Positions 53,077 through 62,966 of a stretch of DNA of 64,000 bases are shown here, in pieces (positions within the stretch are counted from its first letter, which is position 1; every line of letters starts with the position of its first letter). Made by a program: the position numbers and the translations under genes. The stretch lies in the NCBI GenBank assembly GCA_008729055.1, contig SDUX01000008.1:2542001-2606000 (forward strand), in the 5' to 3' direction. The notes beneath the pieces are model-generated. The model did not search any database. It was not told the origin of the DNA and saw only the letters and a list, made by a program, of their open reading frames with translations. This DNA comes from Pyropia haitanensis (taxonomy: Eukaryota > Rhodophyta > Bangiophyceae > Bangiales > Bangiaceae).

Positions 53077-56000
53077 TCAACCCGCAAACGCAGCCAGGTT
53101 GCCGCGCTGCGGACCAACCCCCCCCTTGTCCTGGTGCAACTCCTCCACCTCGCGTGGCGTCAGCGCATAGTTGAACACGGAGAGGCCCTTGACGGCGCCC
53201 ACGACGCCATTCGCGACGAGGAGCCCCTTGGACAGGTCCAGCGTGGTCGTCACAGCGCGCGCGCCGGCCAGCTCCCCGTCGAGGTAGAGCGACACGGTGC
53301 CACTGTCGTACGTTTGCACGTAATGGCGCCACTCGCCCGTCGGCTGCGGCACCTGCAGAGGGCCACTGCGCCCATCCGCCACGCCCCACTGGTTGAGCAT
53401 CTTGGGCCCGACCTTGCGCATCCGTACGAGCAGGCAGAAGTCCTTCTGAGCGTGCGCGTCCAGGCGGAAGATGTCGTTCGTCGCCCACGTGTCCATGTCA
53501 ATGCGAAGCCACAGGGACACGGAGAGGCAGTTCTCCAACGCCAGCTTGGTAACCGACCCGGGCACCACCAGCTTTGTCGACGCGTCGAGCACGAGGCAGG
53601 ACCCCATTTCGTCGTCCTCAGCCACCTCGGCGCCAGTGCCGCCCACAAGGACGGCCGGCGGAGCGCCCCCAAGGGCGGGCGTGCTCAGTGGCTCGCCGTC
53701 AGTCAGCGTCGACAGCGGGTAGGCTGCCAGCCGGCGGAGGCCACCAGAGTAGAGGAAGAGCTGCCGCACCAGCGCCGCCTCCAAGTGGCCCCCAAAGACG
53801 CGCACATCATCCCACGCAACGCCCGTCTTGCATCCGAGCGTCACCGCCAGGGGGGTGTCGGGGTCAGGGAGGCCCACCGGACCGGGGACGGCGAGCCAGC
53901 GCTTGGCGTTGAGGTAGGCGACAACACCCCGCGACTCCTCCCACTCGACGGTCAGGTGGAACCAGACGCTGAGCGGGAGCTTGGCGCTGCCTTCGGGCCA
54001 CGTGCGGTGGCGGGACTCCCCCGGCGGCAGCACACCCGCCTTGAGTGCCCCGTACTGGACATACACGTTCAGCCAAGGGGAGCTGAGCAGCGGAATGCAC
54101 TGGCGCCAGCCGTCCGCGCTCGGGGCATACAGCCACGCGGAGAAGGTGACCGCGTTGACAACCGCGGAAAGGGTGTCGCTGCTCAGCGGGAGTACCACGT
54201 CGCCGCCCTCCTCGGGCACGGTAAACCCGCGCAGCGACATGACGGCGGGCACGGGGAAGACAGCAACGACCGCGTCGGGCGTCCCCATGTCGTGGTCCGC
54301 GCTCTGGCCCGTCACGTCCTCAAGGGTGCCCATCAGGGGCGTCTCCTCCGCCGGCGGCTCGGCCATGTCATCCCGGTCCGGTGCATCGGGCCCGTTGCCC
54401 TCGCCGTCGTGCGCCTCTTCGTCGCCACACTCGTGGTCGGTGGTCGGCACGACGTTGGCCTGCAGCAGGACGCGACCAAGCAGCAAATCCTCGGCCGTCG
54501 TCTCGGACGGCGTGGCGTTGAGGGCGAGCACATTGGGGTCGCCCCCAAACTCCTCCTCCTCCTCCTCCGCGTCCGCGGACGGCAGCACCCCTCCGGCCAG
54601 GCGCTTGAGGACGATGCCGCAGTGCTCCGAGTCGTCAGACCCATCGTCCACAATCTGAATGGCGTCGCGCTGGCCCCCGCACTCAATCCAAACGGCGCCC
54701 TCGGGGCCAAGCGGCGTGCACGTGGGCACCCCAAACGCGCCCAGCGGCACCAGCGCGACAGCCGACATGGTCGACGTGGCCGATAAGGACGGGACGACCA
54801 GACGCTTAGCCTGCACACCGTCTGCAGACAGGTACCACTCGAGGCGCACCGGCCAGCTGGCTTCCGGAAGGGGCTTGGGCAGCGTGGCACGGTCGGGGAA
54901 AATGGAGCACACCGCCAGCTGCCGGTGCCCGTCCTCCACCACGGCAAACGCGTCATTGAGCTGGATCAGCCGCGCGGTCGGGCTGGCCAACGGGATGACA
55001 ACGTCGATGGCGTGGCGCTCGCCCTTGGCGTGCGCCGCGAACTCCACGTCGTCCACAATCACCACGTACGGGACTGCGCCCTTGACGGCCGCCACAATGC
55101 GGTTCACCCCTACCACCTCATCACGCCACGCCGCTGCGTGTGCGGCGGTGGCCTCTTGCACAGCCGCCGCATACGAATCAATCTTGGCCAACGGCGACTG
55201 CGTGCCCATCAGCGGCGTAAGCAGGGACTCGGGGTCGTCGCCGCAGCTGCGGCCACCGTACGAAACGCCGTCGACGCACACGGAGCTGGTGTTGTGCAGC
55301 TGCTCCACCAGTTGCAGCATGTCCGCGCAGCTGCCCGCCCCGTCGGTCGCACATGCGCCGGCGTCCTCACCAGCGGCCTCTGCGTCCTCGGCCTCACCTT
55401 CCACAGTTCCCAGTACGGGAAGCAATTCGAGAGCAGGTGCGTCCGCCTCCTCCACCCCTTCATCCCGGCCGGCATGGCTCAGACGGGTGCGGCCGTCAGG
55501 GCCGAGCGCAAACGCATACTTGTCGACCGTGCCACCGAGGCGCACCAAGCACTCAGCCGACGCCAGCGGACCCCCGGCCGCCACCTCGTCCTCGTCTACG
55601 GGCAGGCGCGTCAGCTGCGTAACGGGCGCTGGGTCTCCATAGTGCTGTGCACACAGCAGCACCTTGATGCGGCACGCGCCAACGGTGCGCACGGGCACCA
55701 CCACCCGGCGAATGCTGTGGCCGCTCCCCCGCAAGTGCTGAAGGACGGGCCGCACCGGTGCGGCACAAGACTCCCCGTCGGGCCCCGCCTCGAGCACCCG
55801 CACCCGCAGCACGCGGGCACCCGGCAGCAACGGTGGGTCTGGGCCCGCATGCGCAAACACGTCCGAGCACCGGTCCTCAGCACCCTCGTACAGCAGCATG
55901 TCCACCGACCCGCCGTTGCCATCAGCATCCGCCGACACGGTCTCGTAGCGCACAAACAGCGGGGGTTCGCGGTGGCTCGAGTTGTGCGAGGTATCCAGCT

Positions 56001-58197
56001 GCATCAACCACTCGTACGAGTGGGAGCGGGTGGCCGCCCCGCCCAGCGCGTCATCACCACCCCCACCGTCCGTGTCCGCTTGGCCAGACGCGTCCAGATC
56101 GTCCACAATCAGCGCATATGGCGCGTCGCCACGGGCAAGCCCCGCGGTGCGGAAGTAGTAGCGAATCGGCATGTGGCGGAGCACGTCCGAGTGGCCGCCC
56201 TGGAAGCCACCCTTGGTGCTCACGCGCCAGTTGGGCACCTCCGACCAGGGCAGGTTCATCCACGGCAGCGGACTCGGGACCATTCGACTGTCGTTCGGCG
56301 TGCGCATCAGCGGCTCGCCGCGGCCAGGCAGGCAGAGCGACCAGCGGTACGGGTCTGACAGGTCACACGCGATGAACGCAAAGTCCGCGTGTTCCCGCCG
56401 CTCCACCTCAACGGTGCTGCCAGAGACGGTGCCGGTCACCCCATTCACGTGCGTGCTGCCGCCCTGACCGAGGCCGTCAATGAGCGGCAAAGAGTGGCAG
56501 CCAGTGAGGAAGTTGATCCAGCGGGTGCCCCATACCCGCCCGAGGCCGCAAAACACAAAGTCCCCACGCGACGGGTGGGAGTGCCCGCCGGGCGTATGGC
56601 GGGGCTCCACGAAGAGCATGGCGGCGGTGGGCGACCACTCGTTGCGCGTCACGTACAGCCCGCGCTGGTCACAAAAGTAGGTGCGTGGGTGATCCGCCTC
56701 GCGGAGCGCCGCCAGGCCCTCCTCATAGCTCCCAAACACAAAGTCCGACGCCCCAAACGCGCGGTACAGGCGCTCCAGGTTGACATAGGCGTTGCGGGCA
56801 AAGATCTCACGCCGGTATGCCTCCAGCTCCCGGTCCCCGTCACCCGCCGGTGCTCCAGTGTCCTTGGACACTGGCAGGAGGCCCATGCCCGTGCCGGCGC
56901 GGAACACAATGTCCACCGGACCGTCCGCGGGGTACGCCATCTTCAGCATCTCCACGTCGGGTGACCAGGTGCTCATAGGACCAATGCCAGTCTCGTAGCA
57001 AAACGCCCGCCCACTGGGCAGGAGGATGGCCATGTGGAAGCTCGCAATAAAATGATACCCCGACGACGTCGTGAAGAGGTTGACCCCGCGCTTGGCCAGC
57101 GCCACGCAATAGTAGGCACAAAAGTTGCTCTTGGCAAGGCCCTCAAACGGCGCGCCCACGGGGGAGTGCGCCACATGGACCCACTTCTTCCACCCCTCTG
57201 CCAGCCGCAGGTACGTGTCGTGGTCGTACCCATCCTCGCCCTCAATGGCCAGCGTGATGGGCAATAGGTTCGTGTGCACGTTGAGCCAGTTGGAGCTGAT
57301 GGCGGGGAAGGCGGGCAGAGCCTGCGTCCCGGCCGTGGCAAAGAAGCGATTGGTCGTAATCGCCGAGATGGCCCGCCGCATCACGTCCCGCTGCTCGTCC
57401 GTGGCGTAATTGTAAATAAAGTCGTAGACGAGCCCCAGAGTCTCCGAGTGCACCTTCTGGTAGAGGGGTTGCCAGTCGGTTGGCGTGGACGGGTCGGCCA
57501 GGACCTCCAGGTAGTGCGCACCCATCGTCGCGCCCACCACCGCCATCCGCTTCCCCCCCTCCTCGTCCTCGTCAATCAGCACCCGAAACGCCTCGAGAGG
57601 CGCCGTGTTGAACAGCTCATACGGGGCCTTGGTGTCATAGACACCCTCCAGAAACGAGTTAAGCGCCGCGACCGACAAGGGAAACTTGAGCCCCCCAAAC
57701 CCCTCCTCCTTGGCCGCCTCCTGCGCCGACTTCCACTCGTCCTCGTCGTTCGTCCACCACTTGGTGCGAAGCTGGATAGCCCGCCACGCCGCCCGCCCAG
57801 ACGGCGTGTCGGCCAGGCGCGACCGGATGGCCGGCAGGTCGTCGGCGTTAAAGTACACCCGCGGGTGGGTGTAGGCGGGCGGCGGCGGAGCAAACCGGTC
57901 CGCCGCAAACCCGCCGAGGATGGCGTCGGGGAGGGGCGGGTTGGCCTCCTCGGGCCACCGCTCAATGGGGGGGAAGAGCTCGGCCAGCTCCGCAACCGTG
58001 TAGCCGGTGCGCTCCGAGCACTGCGCCATCGTCTCGCCATGAATGTTGGGCGCGGGCGCGTCCTCGACGGGGCCATCGGGCTCGCACTCGGCCGCTGCCG
58101 CGCCGTCCTTGGCCGGCGCGGCACCCGTGGCCGCTAGGATCGTTGCCCAGTACGCCGCCTCTTCCGCGGCCGCGGCCGGGTCCTCCACGTCTGCCAT
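53077..58197 (-). CDS. Heparinase II/III-like protein with two LamG-like domains, 1,706 aa
   Basis: Large single-exon gene. The N-terminal motif HPRVYFNADDLPAIRSRL at residues 111-128 is typical of heparinase II/III-type (alpha/alpha toroid) polysaccharide lyases. About residues 530-560 hold PGGHSHPSRGDFVFCGLGR, the segment before the beta-sandwich half where lyases have H-x-H-P-D-x-N. The middle (about 700-1,250) is acidic in places. Two concanavalin-like LamG domains close the protein: about 1,320-1,475 (AVTFSAWLYAPSADGWRQ, VWFHLTVEWEE) and about 1,530-1,695 (SVSLWLRIDMDTWATND, WRHYVQTYDSGTVSLYLDG). LamG domains often bind glycans. No signal peptide is visible (MADVEDPAAAAEEAAYW), unusual for a lyase acting on wall polymers. 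It may degrade intracellular or ingested sulfated glycans, or the leader may lie on a missed exon. Confidence 0.85.
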   Translation of the reverse strand: MADVEDPAAAAEEAAYWATILAATGAAPAKDGAAAAECEPDGPVEDAPAPNIHGETMAQCSERTGYTVAELAELFPPIERWPEEANPPLPDAILGGFAADRFAPPPPAYTHPRVYFNADDLPAIRSRLADTPSGRAAWRAIQLRTKWWTNDEDEWKSAQEAAKEEGFGGLKFPLSVAALNSFLEGVYDTKAPYELFNTAPLEAFRVLIDEDEEGGKRMAVVGATMGAHYLEVLADPSTPTDWQPLYQKVHSETLGLVYDFIYNYATDEQRDVMRRAISAITTNRFFATAGTQALPAFPAISSNWLNVHTNLLPITLAIEGEDGYDHDTYLRLAEGWKKWVHVAHSPVGAPFEGLAKSNFCAYYCVALAKRGVNLFTTSSGYHFIASFHMAILLPSGRAFCYETGIGPMSTWSPDVEMLKMAYPADGPVDIVFRAGTGMGLLPVSKDTGAPAGDGDRELEAYRREIFARNAYVNLERLYRAFGASDFVFGSYEEGLAALREADHPRTYFCDQRGLYVTRNEWSPTAAMLFVEPRHTPGGHSHPSRGDFVFCGLGRVWGTRWINFLTGCHSLPLIDGLGQGGSTHVNGVTGTVSGSTVEVERREHADFAFIACDLSDPYRWSLCLPGRGEPLMRTPNDSRMVPSPLPWMNLPWSEVPNWRVSTKGGFQGGHSDVLRHMPIRYYFRTAGLARGDAPYALIVDDLDASGQADTDGGGGDDALGGAATRSHSYEWLMQLDTSHNSSHREPPLFVRYETVSADADGNGGSVDMLLYEGAEDRCSDVFAHAGPDPPLLPGARVLRVRVLEAGPDGESCAAPVRPVLQHLRGSGHSIRRVVVPVRTVGACRIKVLLCAQHYGDPAPVTQLTRLPVDEDEVAAGGPLASAECLVRLGGTVDKYAFALGPDGRTRLSHAGRDEGVEEADAPALELLPVLGTVEGEAEDAEAAGEDAGACATDGAGSCADMLQLVEQLHNTSSVCVDGVSYGGRSCGDDPESLLTPLMGTQSPLAKIDSYAAAVQEATAAHAAAWRDEVVGVNRIVAAVKGAVPYVVIVDDVEFAAHAKGERHAIDVVIPLASPTARLIQLNDAFAVVEDGHRQLAVCSIFPDRATLPKPLPEASWPVRLEWYLSADGVQAKRLVVPSLSATSTMSAVALVPLGAFGVPTCTPLGPEGAVWIECGGQRDAIQIVDDGSDDSEHCGIVLKRLAGGVLPSADAEEEEEEFGGDPNVLALNATPSETTAEDLLLGRVLLQANVVPTTDHECGDEEAHDGEGNGPDAPDRDDMAEPPAEETPLMGTLEDVTGQSADHDMGTPDAVVAVFPVPAVMSLRGFTVPEEGGDVVLPLSSDTLSAVVNAVTFSAWLYAPSADGWRQCIPLLSSPWLNVYVQYGALKAGVLPPGESRHRTWPEGSAKLPLSVWFHLTVEWEESRGVVAYLNAKRWLAVPGPVGLPDPDTPLAVTLGCKTGVAWDDVRVFGGHLEAALVRQLFLYSGGLRRLAAYPLSTLTDGEPLSTPALGGAPPAVLVGGTGAEVAEDDEMGSCLVLDASTKLVVPGSVTKLALENCLSVSLWLRIDMDTWATNDIFRLDAHAQKDFCLLVRMRKVGPKMLNQWGVADGRSGPLQVPQPTGEWRHYVQTYDSGTVSLYLDGELAGARAVTTTLDLSKGLLVANGVVGAVKGLSVFNYALTPREVEELHQDKGGVGPQRGNLAAFAG

Positions 58198-61100
58198 GAC
58201 GCCCGCAAGCGCCGCCTCCTCCTAGCCGGAAAGGTGGGTGGTGGGGAGCAGGGAGGGCCACCAGGAGTCGCTCCGGCCAGCAACGAGCGCCGCACGGGCA
58301 GCTGCGGGGTGGCGCCCAACAGCCACGGTATGCGCCCTCCCTGAGCGACGGTGGCCGAGACAACCGCGGCGGCGCACCTCCTCAACTTGATCACCCCCCC
58401 GCGCCCCAAGTACCCCCGCACCGTCACGGGACGTGCTCACCCCCTCCGCCGGCTGCCGTGACGCCAGCCAGCAACCGCCGTCACGCCCCCGTATCCACGC
58501 AGCGAGGCGGCCACGGGCGGGCAAAAGCAGCGCACCAAGCACAGGGCGCGGCGGCGACCTCCCCGCGCCAGAGTGGGCCAGAGCGGGGGATCATCCCCCC
58601 CCGCGCTTGCAAGTCATGGGGCTCGCAATTGGGACGGCTGACGACCACAGCGGGACACACGGCCACAGCGCCTCCCCTCCCCCCAGCTCAAACCGTGTCG
58701 GGGGATCCACCACCCCGTCTCGCCCGAGCAGCGTCCCTGCTCATCCTGCCAGCCAGCCAGCTGGCGCACCGGCAGGGGCTCAAACTCCGCCGCCCGCCAC
58801 CGCCGCCACTCCCGCGGCAGCAGGCCGCCAAGAGCCACTGGCCACGACGCTGCGCACGTGGTGGCCGCCGCCGCCGCCACCACCGCGTCAGCCGCAGCGC
58901 GGGGGGGCAACAGACAGCGCGACAAAGGGACAGACAGCGCGGCGGGGGGAGCGGCACGGACTGCGGCACGAGCGCGCAAGGCGCACCTTGGACCTGGCAA
59001 TAAATTGCGCGGGCAGGGTGCGGCGGGCGGGCAGTGCTAAGGAGACGGCACGCCAGCTCCTGCCGCCTCTTGCATCACGTGATCCGTTTTCATGAATTGT
59101 CCCGTACAACAAAACTATAACAGCAAAAACGCATCTTTCGGCAGCGCGACTTACTGTCTTTTCAGAGCGCGTTTCTAACGAAACATTCACCGTGTTTGGG
59201 GCGGCCGCCTACACCCGGTCGTGGCACCGGGGCTTCGCCGACGCCGCCACAGAGGGATGCCAGCCGCGACCGTGGCCGGCGTCGGCGGAGGGGCGCCTTG
59301 GTGGTTGTGGCTGGCGGTGCCCCCGCTTGCGAGGTGGATGCTGGCCGCCGTTGCCGCGGCGGTGGCGGCCGAGGTCGTGGCGGTAGTGGTGTTGGCCGCG
59401 CTGGCGGCGGCGGCGTCGGCGGCGGCGTCGGTGGTGGCGGCATCTGCAGTGGGGAAGCAGCGGCCGTCCGGCCGCGCTCAACCGCCCCTTGTCCCACCAC
59501 GCAGCCTCTCTCATGCTCCCGCCCGTGCGGCCATGCCCTGTCCGTCATCAGGGACGTCTTACTAGCCACTCGACACCCCCACGCCGCTGTCAAGGAGTCG
59601 TTCTCCAGCAGGAGCGGAGTGTAGGCGCGGTGGGAAGGGGGAGGGGTAGGAATGCCCGCATGTAAGGCCACCCGGCCGCGCCTTCCACCACCCCTCCCGT
59701 CCGTTCCTCAGAGTCCGCTCCGAAGTTGTGGCCCGCCCCTCGCCGCAGGCTACCCCACCCCTACTACGTTCCGGCTGGACGGCCGGCTGCTCTCTCCAGT
59801 TGCCGGCACAGACACAGGAGCCACTTCCGTGGATGCTCTGTCGTCCACCCCTTGGTCGCCACCTACCCGTTGACAGCCGTCGCCTCCACCCCCATCGCAG
59901 CAATCGTGTCTATTTCTCTGCGACACGGACACGTGAACCTGGGAGCGGTGCGTCGATGCATGAGCACTTGACCTGGCTTAATGGTGAAACTCGAGACTGA
60001 CGAGGTCATGGTGGTGTTCCTTCCGCCTGCATGGCGGCCACGGCGGCCAAGCGAATTGTGGCCGTTGCCAACCGGTGGCACGGTGACGACCAACGACGAC
60101 AAAATGGGCGCCAGCACGAGCCATCCGAGGGTGGACTCCTCCAACGCACAGTGCCGTCTGGTGATGAAGGTCCGAGTATGCGGTAGTTTGCGCTCTCGGT
60201 CACGGCGGACTGCTGTTTGGCGCGCTTTGACCTCGTCGGGGTCGGAGTTGGTGTCGGGACTCGTTTGTCTCGGTCGTTTGACCACGGCGGTGCGCGGCGA
60301 AGGGCGAGATCTTGTCGGAGGGGGCTGGGATGCGAGGGTGCTTGACGCCAGCTGGGGAGCGGGCGGAGCCAAGAAGCTGGCCGGGATGGGCGGAAGAGGC
60401 GGCCACGGTATCAAGAGGCGGAGAAATGGGGGACAAGTTGAAGAGAACTGGGGAGTGGTACTTAGGGAGGCTGGTCACGTCAGGGAGGGGGCCGGAGAGC
60501 GATTTGCACGGAGGTCCCACCGGTAGAGGAGCAGCACCACCTGCCCGGCGCGGAAGGGCATCGAGGCCGCAACAGCGGCCGCCGCGTGCTTTTGTTCCAC
60601 GGGCAGGTTCGCAACGCTATTGCCAGGGCGGGGTCTTCCCCCCTCCCGTCCATCCACTTTGGCTTTCCCCCTCCAGTCCGCCGTGCCGCCACCTTCATTC
60701 CGTCTGCCTCGGAATTTTTTTTCCTCCCCGGTCGCACCTCGTCGGGGCTCCACCGGTGCGCTCCAGCCGCGGCGCATCCCGACCCGCGCGTCGTCGTGCA
60801 CGCCATCCCAGCACGGGCCGTACGGCGGTGGGCGGCCTGATGAGCTCGCCGCGCCACGTGCCGCCGCCGCCGCCGGCCGGCAGACCGCGCTGGTGCGTTC
60901 CCCCTGCGCGCGGCGGGCGCAGCGACGGGCAGGCGGCTGGCTCGTGTCGGCCACGAGCCACGCGACGCGACGGCGGCTCTGGTGCGCTGCTCCCTCCCCC
61001 CTCCCCCCGCTTCCCTCGCGCCGCTGTTTCTCCGTCGCTGCAATGGAAAAAAAAAAAAAGAATTCTGTGGAACGCTTGCTGCCGTTCACTGCCGACGGCC

Positions 61101-62012
61101 TGGTGCGCGCGGCGGCACCGGCAGCAAGTCTGTCAGTGCAGGAGAGCGGGGAAGCGCCAGAGTCGGCGGCGATTGGTCCAGGCGGGGGAGGGGGGCGGGG
61201 GGGGGGGGGGAGGGCGGGGAGGCTGGTCTCGGACGCTGCCAACAGACGGCGGCAGCCGCCGCGCCGCAGCTCGACTGCCACGACGGGCGGCCGGCTCTCG
61301 GCCACCGCCGCGGGCGTCCTCCTCTTCCCGGCTGCGGCGGCGGCTGCCCGACTGCCGGCCGACGCTTCCAAAGGGCGGCGCCCGCGCAGCGGCGCCCGCG
61401 ACGGCAGCCGCGGCGGCGCCTATCTGCCGCCGCCGCCGGCGGTGGCGCGCGCCCACCGCCCGCGTTGGGCTGCGTACCGCCGCCGCGCGCGGACACTCGA
61501 CAAACGGCGGCCGCATCCGAGCGGGGGCACCGGCGGGGGTGGCCCGCGGCTGCGTCCTGGACGGTGGCTGCGCGGTCAGCAGCCGCAGGATCCCGGATGC
61601 CGACCGGCGTCCACCGGCGGAAGCTGGCGTAGAACCTTTCATGCCTGGATGGGCGTCGACGGACCTTCCCTAGTTCCGGTTTTCCCCTGTCCCGCGCACG
61701 CAATGGAACTCTAGAGGGAGAGGGTTGGGGGGTGCTCGGGGAGGGCGCAGCCGTCGCCCGTCATTGTCCGTGCGGGAGGTACTTTAGCCGCGCGACGCCC
61801 CCCCGCCGGGTCACCCGCCGGTGTCTCGAGCTGTCACCCCTCGGGAACCCCGCATCGTATCGACAGACCATACCACCTCTCGCTCTCTCCTCCATCCCCA
61901 CTCTCCCGTTCTCCCCTCTTCCGTCATCGAGCGCGCCTCCCCACACCCCCCTCACACCGTGGCCTCTGCCGCCAGAGCTCCCTACACCAACTGCCCGCCG
62001 CCGCTGCCGCTC
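58198..62012. other. Long intergenic region
   Basis: Presumed promoter of the heparinase-like gene at the left end and of small protein 2 at the right. Lower GC at 59,040-59,190 and 59,850-60,200. A + frame beginning with ATG at 59,981 (MVKLETDEVMVVFLPPAWRP, about 180 codons) and overlapping minus frames have no recognisable domain. 60,560-61,600 is GC-rich simple sequence with an A13 tract near 61,047. Confidence 0.4.
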
Positions 62013-62606
62013 ATGGACGGCGGCGCCACCCTTTCCCAGGCCGCCGAAACGCTGCCCGACGCGGACGCGCCGTCCCAGCCCACCCCCCCCCGCGCGGCCA
62101 ACCCCAAGCCATCGTACGGGACCGTCTGCTCGGACGACGACGAGGACGCGCCGTCGCCCACGTGGGTGGCGATCCCGTCGCCGGTCGCGCCGCCCCTCCG
62201 CTGCTGCTCCACCGCCACCATCACCGCCGCCGCCGCCGCTGCACCCGTGGCCAGCTCCACGGCTGCGTCCGTATGGCTGTCGCGGCCGCTGCCGCGGCAG
62301 CGCCGCGGCCGGCCGCCGGCCAAGGCGGCGCGGCCCGTGGCGCTCTCCCGCGTCACCGTCCTGAGCGCGTCGGTCGGTGGGGCGCCGCAGCTGTCGGCGG
62401 CCGCCGCCGGCCGCCCCGACGACCCCGCCGCGTCGGCGCCGCGACGACTGTCGCGGCCGCCGCCGCTGCGGGCGGTGGCTGCCGCCGTGGACGATGAGAT
62501 CGACGCCCTCGAGGGCGCCGGCTGGTGGGAGTGCCCGCCGTCGCCGGCGGCACTGGTGCGTGCCGCGTCAGACGACGCGTCGGCCGACTCGACGCTTTGC
62601 TTTTGA
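62013..62606 (+). CDS. Small protein with VD-EID-LEGAGWW motif, copy 2, 197 aa
   Basis: Paralogue of the gene at 50,287-50,985, in the opposite orientation. The ATG at 62,013 gives MDGGATLSQAAETLPDADAP. Order of conserved parts: acidic VCSDDDEDAPSPTW, basic RPLPRQRRGRPPAKAARPVA, LSRVTVLSASVGGAP, AAVDDEIDALEGAGWWECPP, and the end AALVRAASDDASADSTLCF. It has only one EID/GWW motif, versus two in copy 1. The Ala-rich and Pro-rich linkers differ completely between copies, while the motifs are kept, which argues that both encode proteins under selection. Converges on membrane protein C with a 360-bp gap. Function unknown; no signal peptide. Confidence 0.7.
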   Translation: MDGGATLSQAAETLPDADAPSQPTPPRAANPKPSYGTVCSDDDEDAPSPTWVAIPSPVAPPLRCCSTATITAAAAAAPVASSTAASVWLSRPLPRQRRGRPPAKAARPVALSRVTVLSASVGGAPQLSAAAAGRPDDPAASAPRRLSRPPPLRAVAAAVDDEIDALEGAGWWECPPSPAALVRAASDDASADSTLCF

Positions 62607-62966
62607 GGCGGCGAGGTGGCCCCGTGAGGAGCGGGGCTGCTGATGTTTGGGCCCATCGACATTTGGGTCTATGGGCATACTATTTTGGCTCTCTGCGGAA
62701 AAGGGTTGCATGTGGCAGCGCGTGGCAAAGCATGCAGAGGTGGCTACACAGACAATACGTGTGTACAGTTTTGTATGCTTTCTGTTGGTTGATGAGTCTT
62801 GCTTCTTGATTCGTGGTGTGCCTGTTACGTCTTTTGTGTACCATACGGTCTCATTGTGCTTGACGCACAAAAAAGCAGCGGACAATCGCCCGCTGCACCA
62901 CCGCCCAAGTCAAATCGAGTCCCAAGAGTCAAGCCGACCACCCCTGTGGCGACCACGTGCGCGCGC
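62607..62966. other. Convergent 3' region, small protein 2 / membrane protein C
   Basis: Low-GC 3' UTR-like sequence. The 40 bp next to the membrane gene's stop are shared with the left arm; the rest is mostly different. Confidence 0.6.

Noticed and set aside
53134..56358. Long + frames opposite the heparinase-like gene
   Set aside because: Antisense shadows; no domain, whereas the - frame has lyase and LamG motifs.
59981..60526. ATG-started + frame of about 180 codons
   Set aside because: No domain, membrane segment or homologous neighbour; overlaps equally open minus frames.
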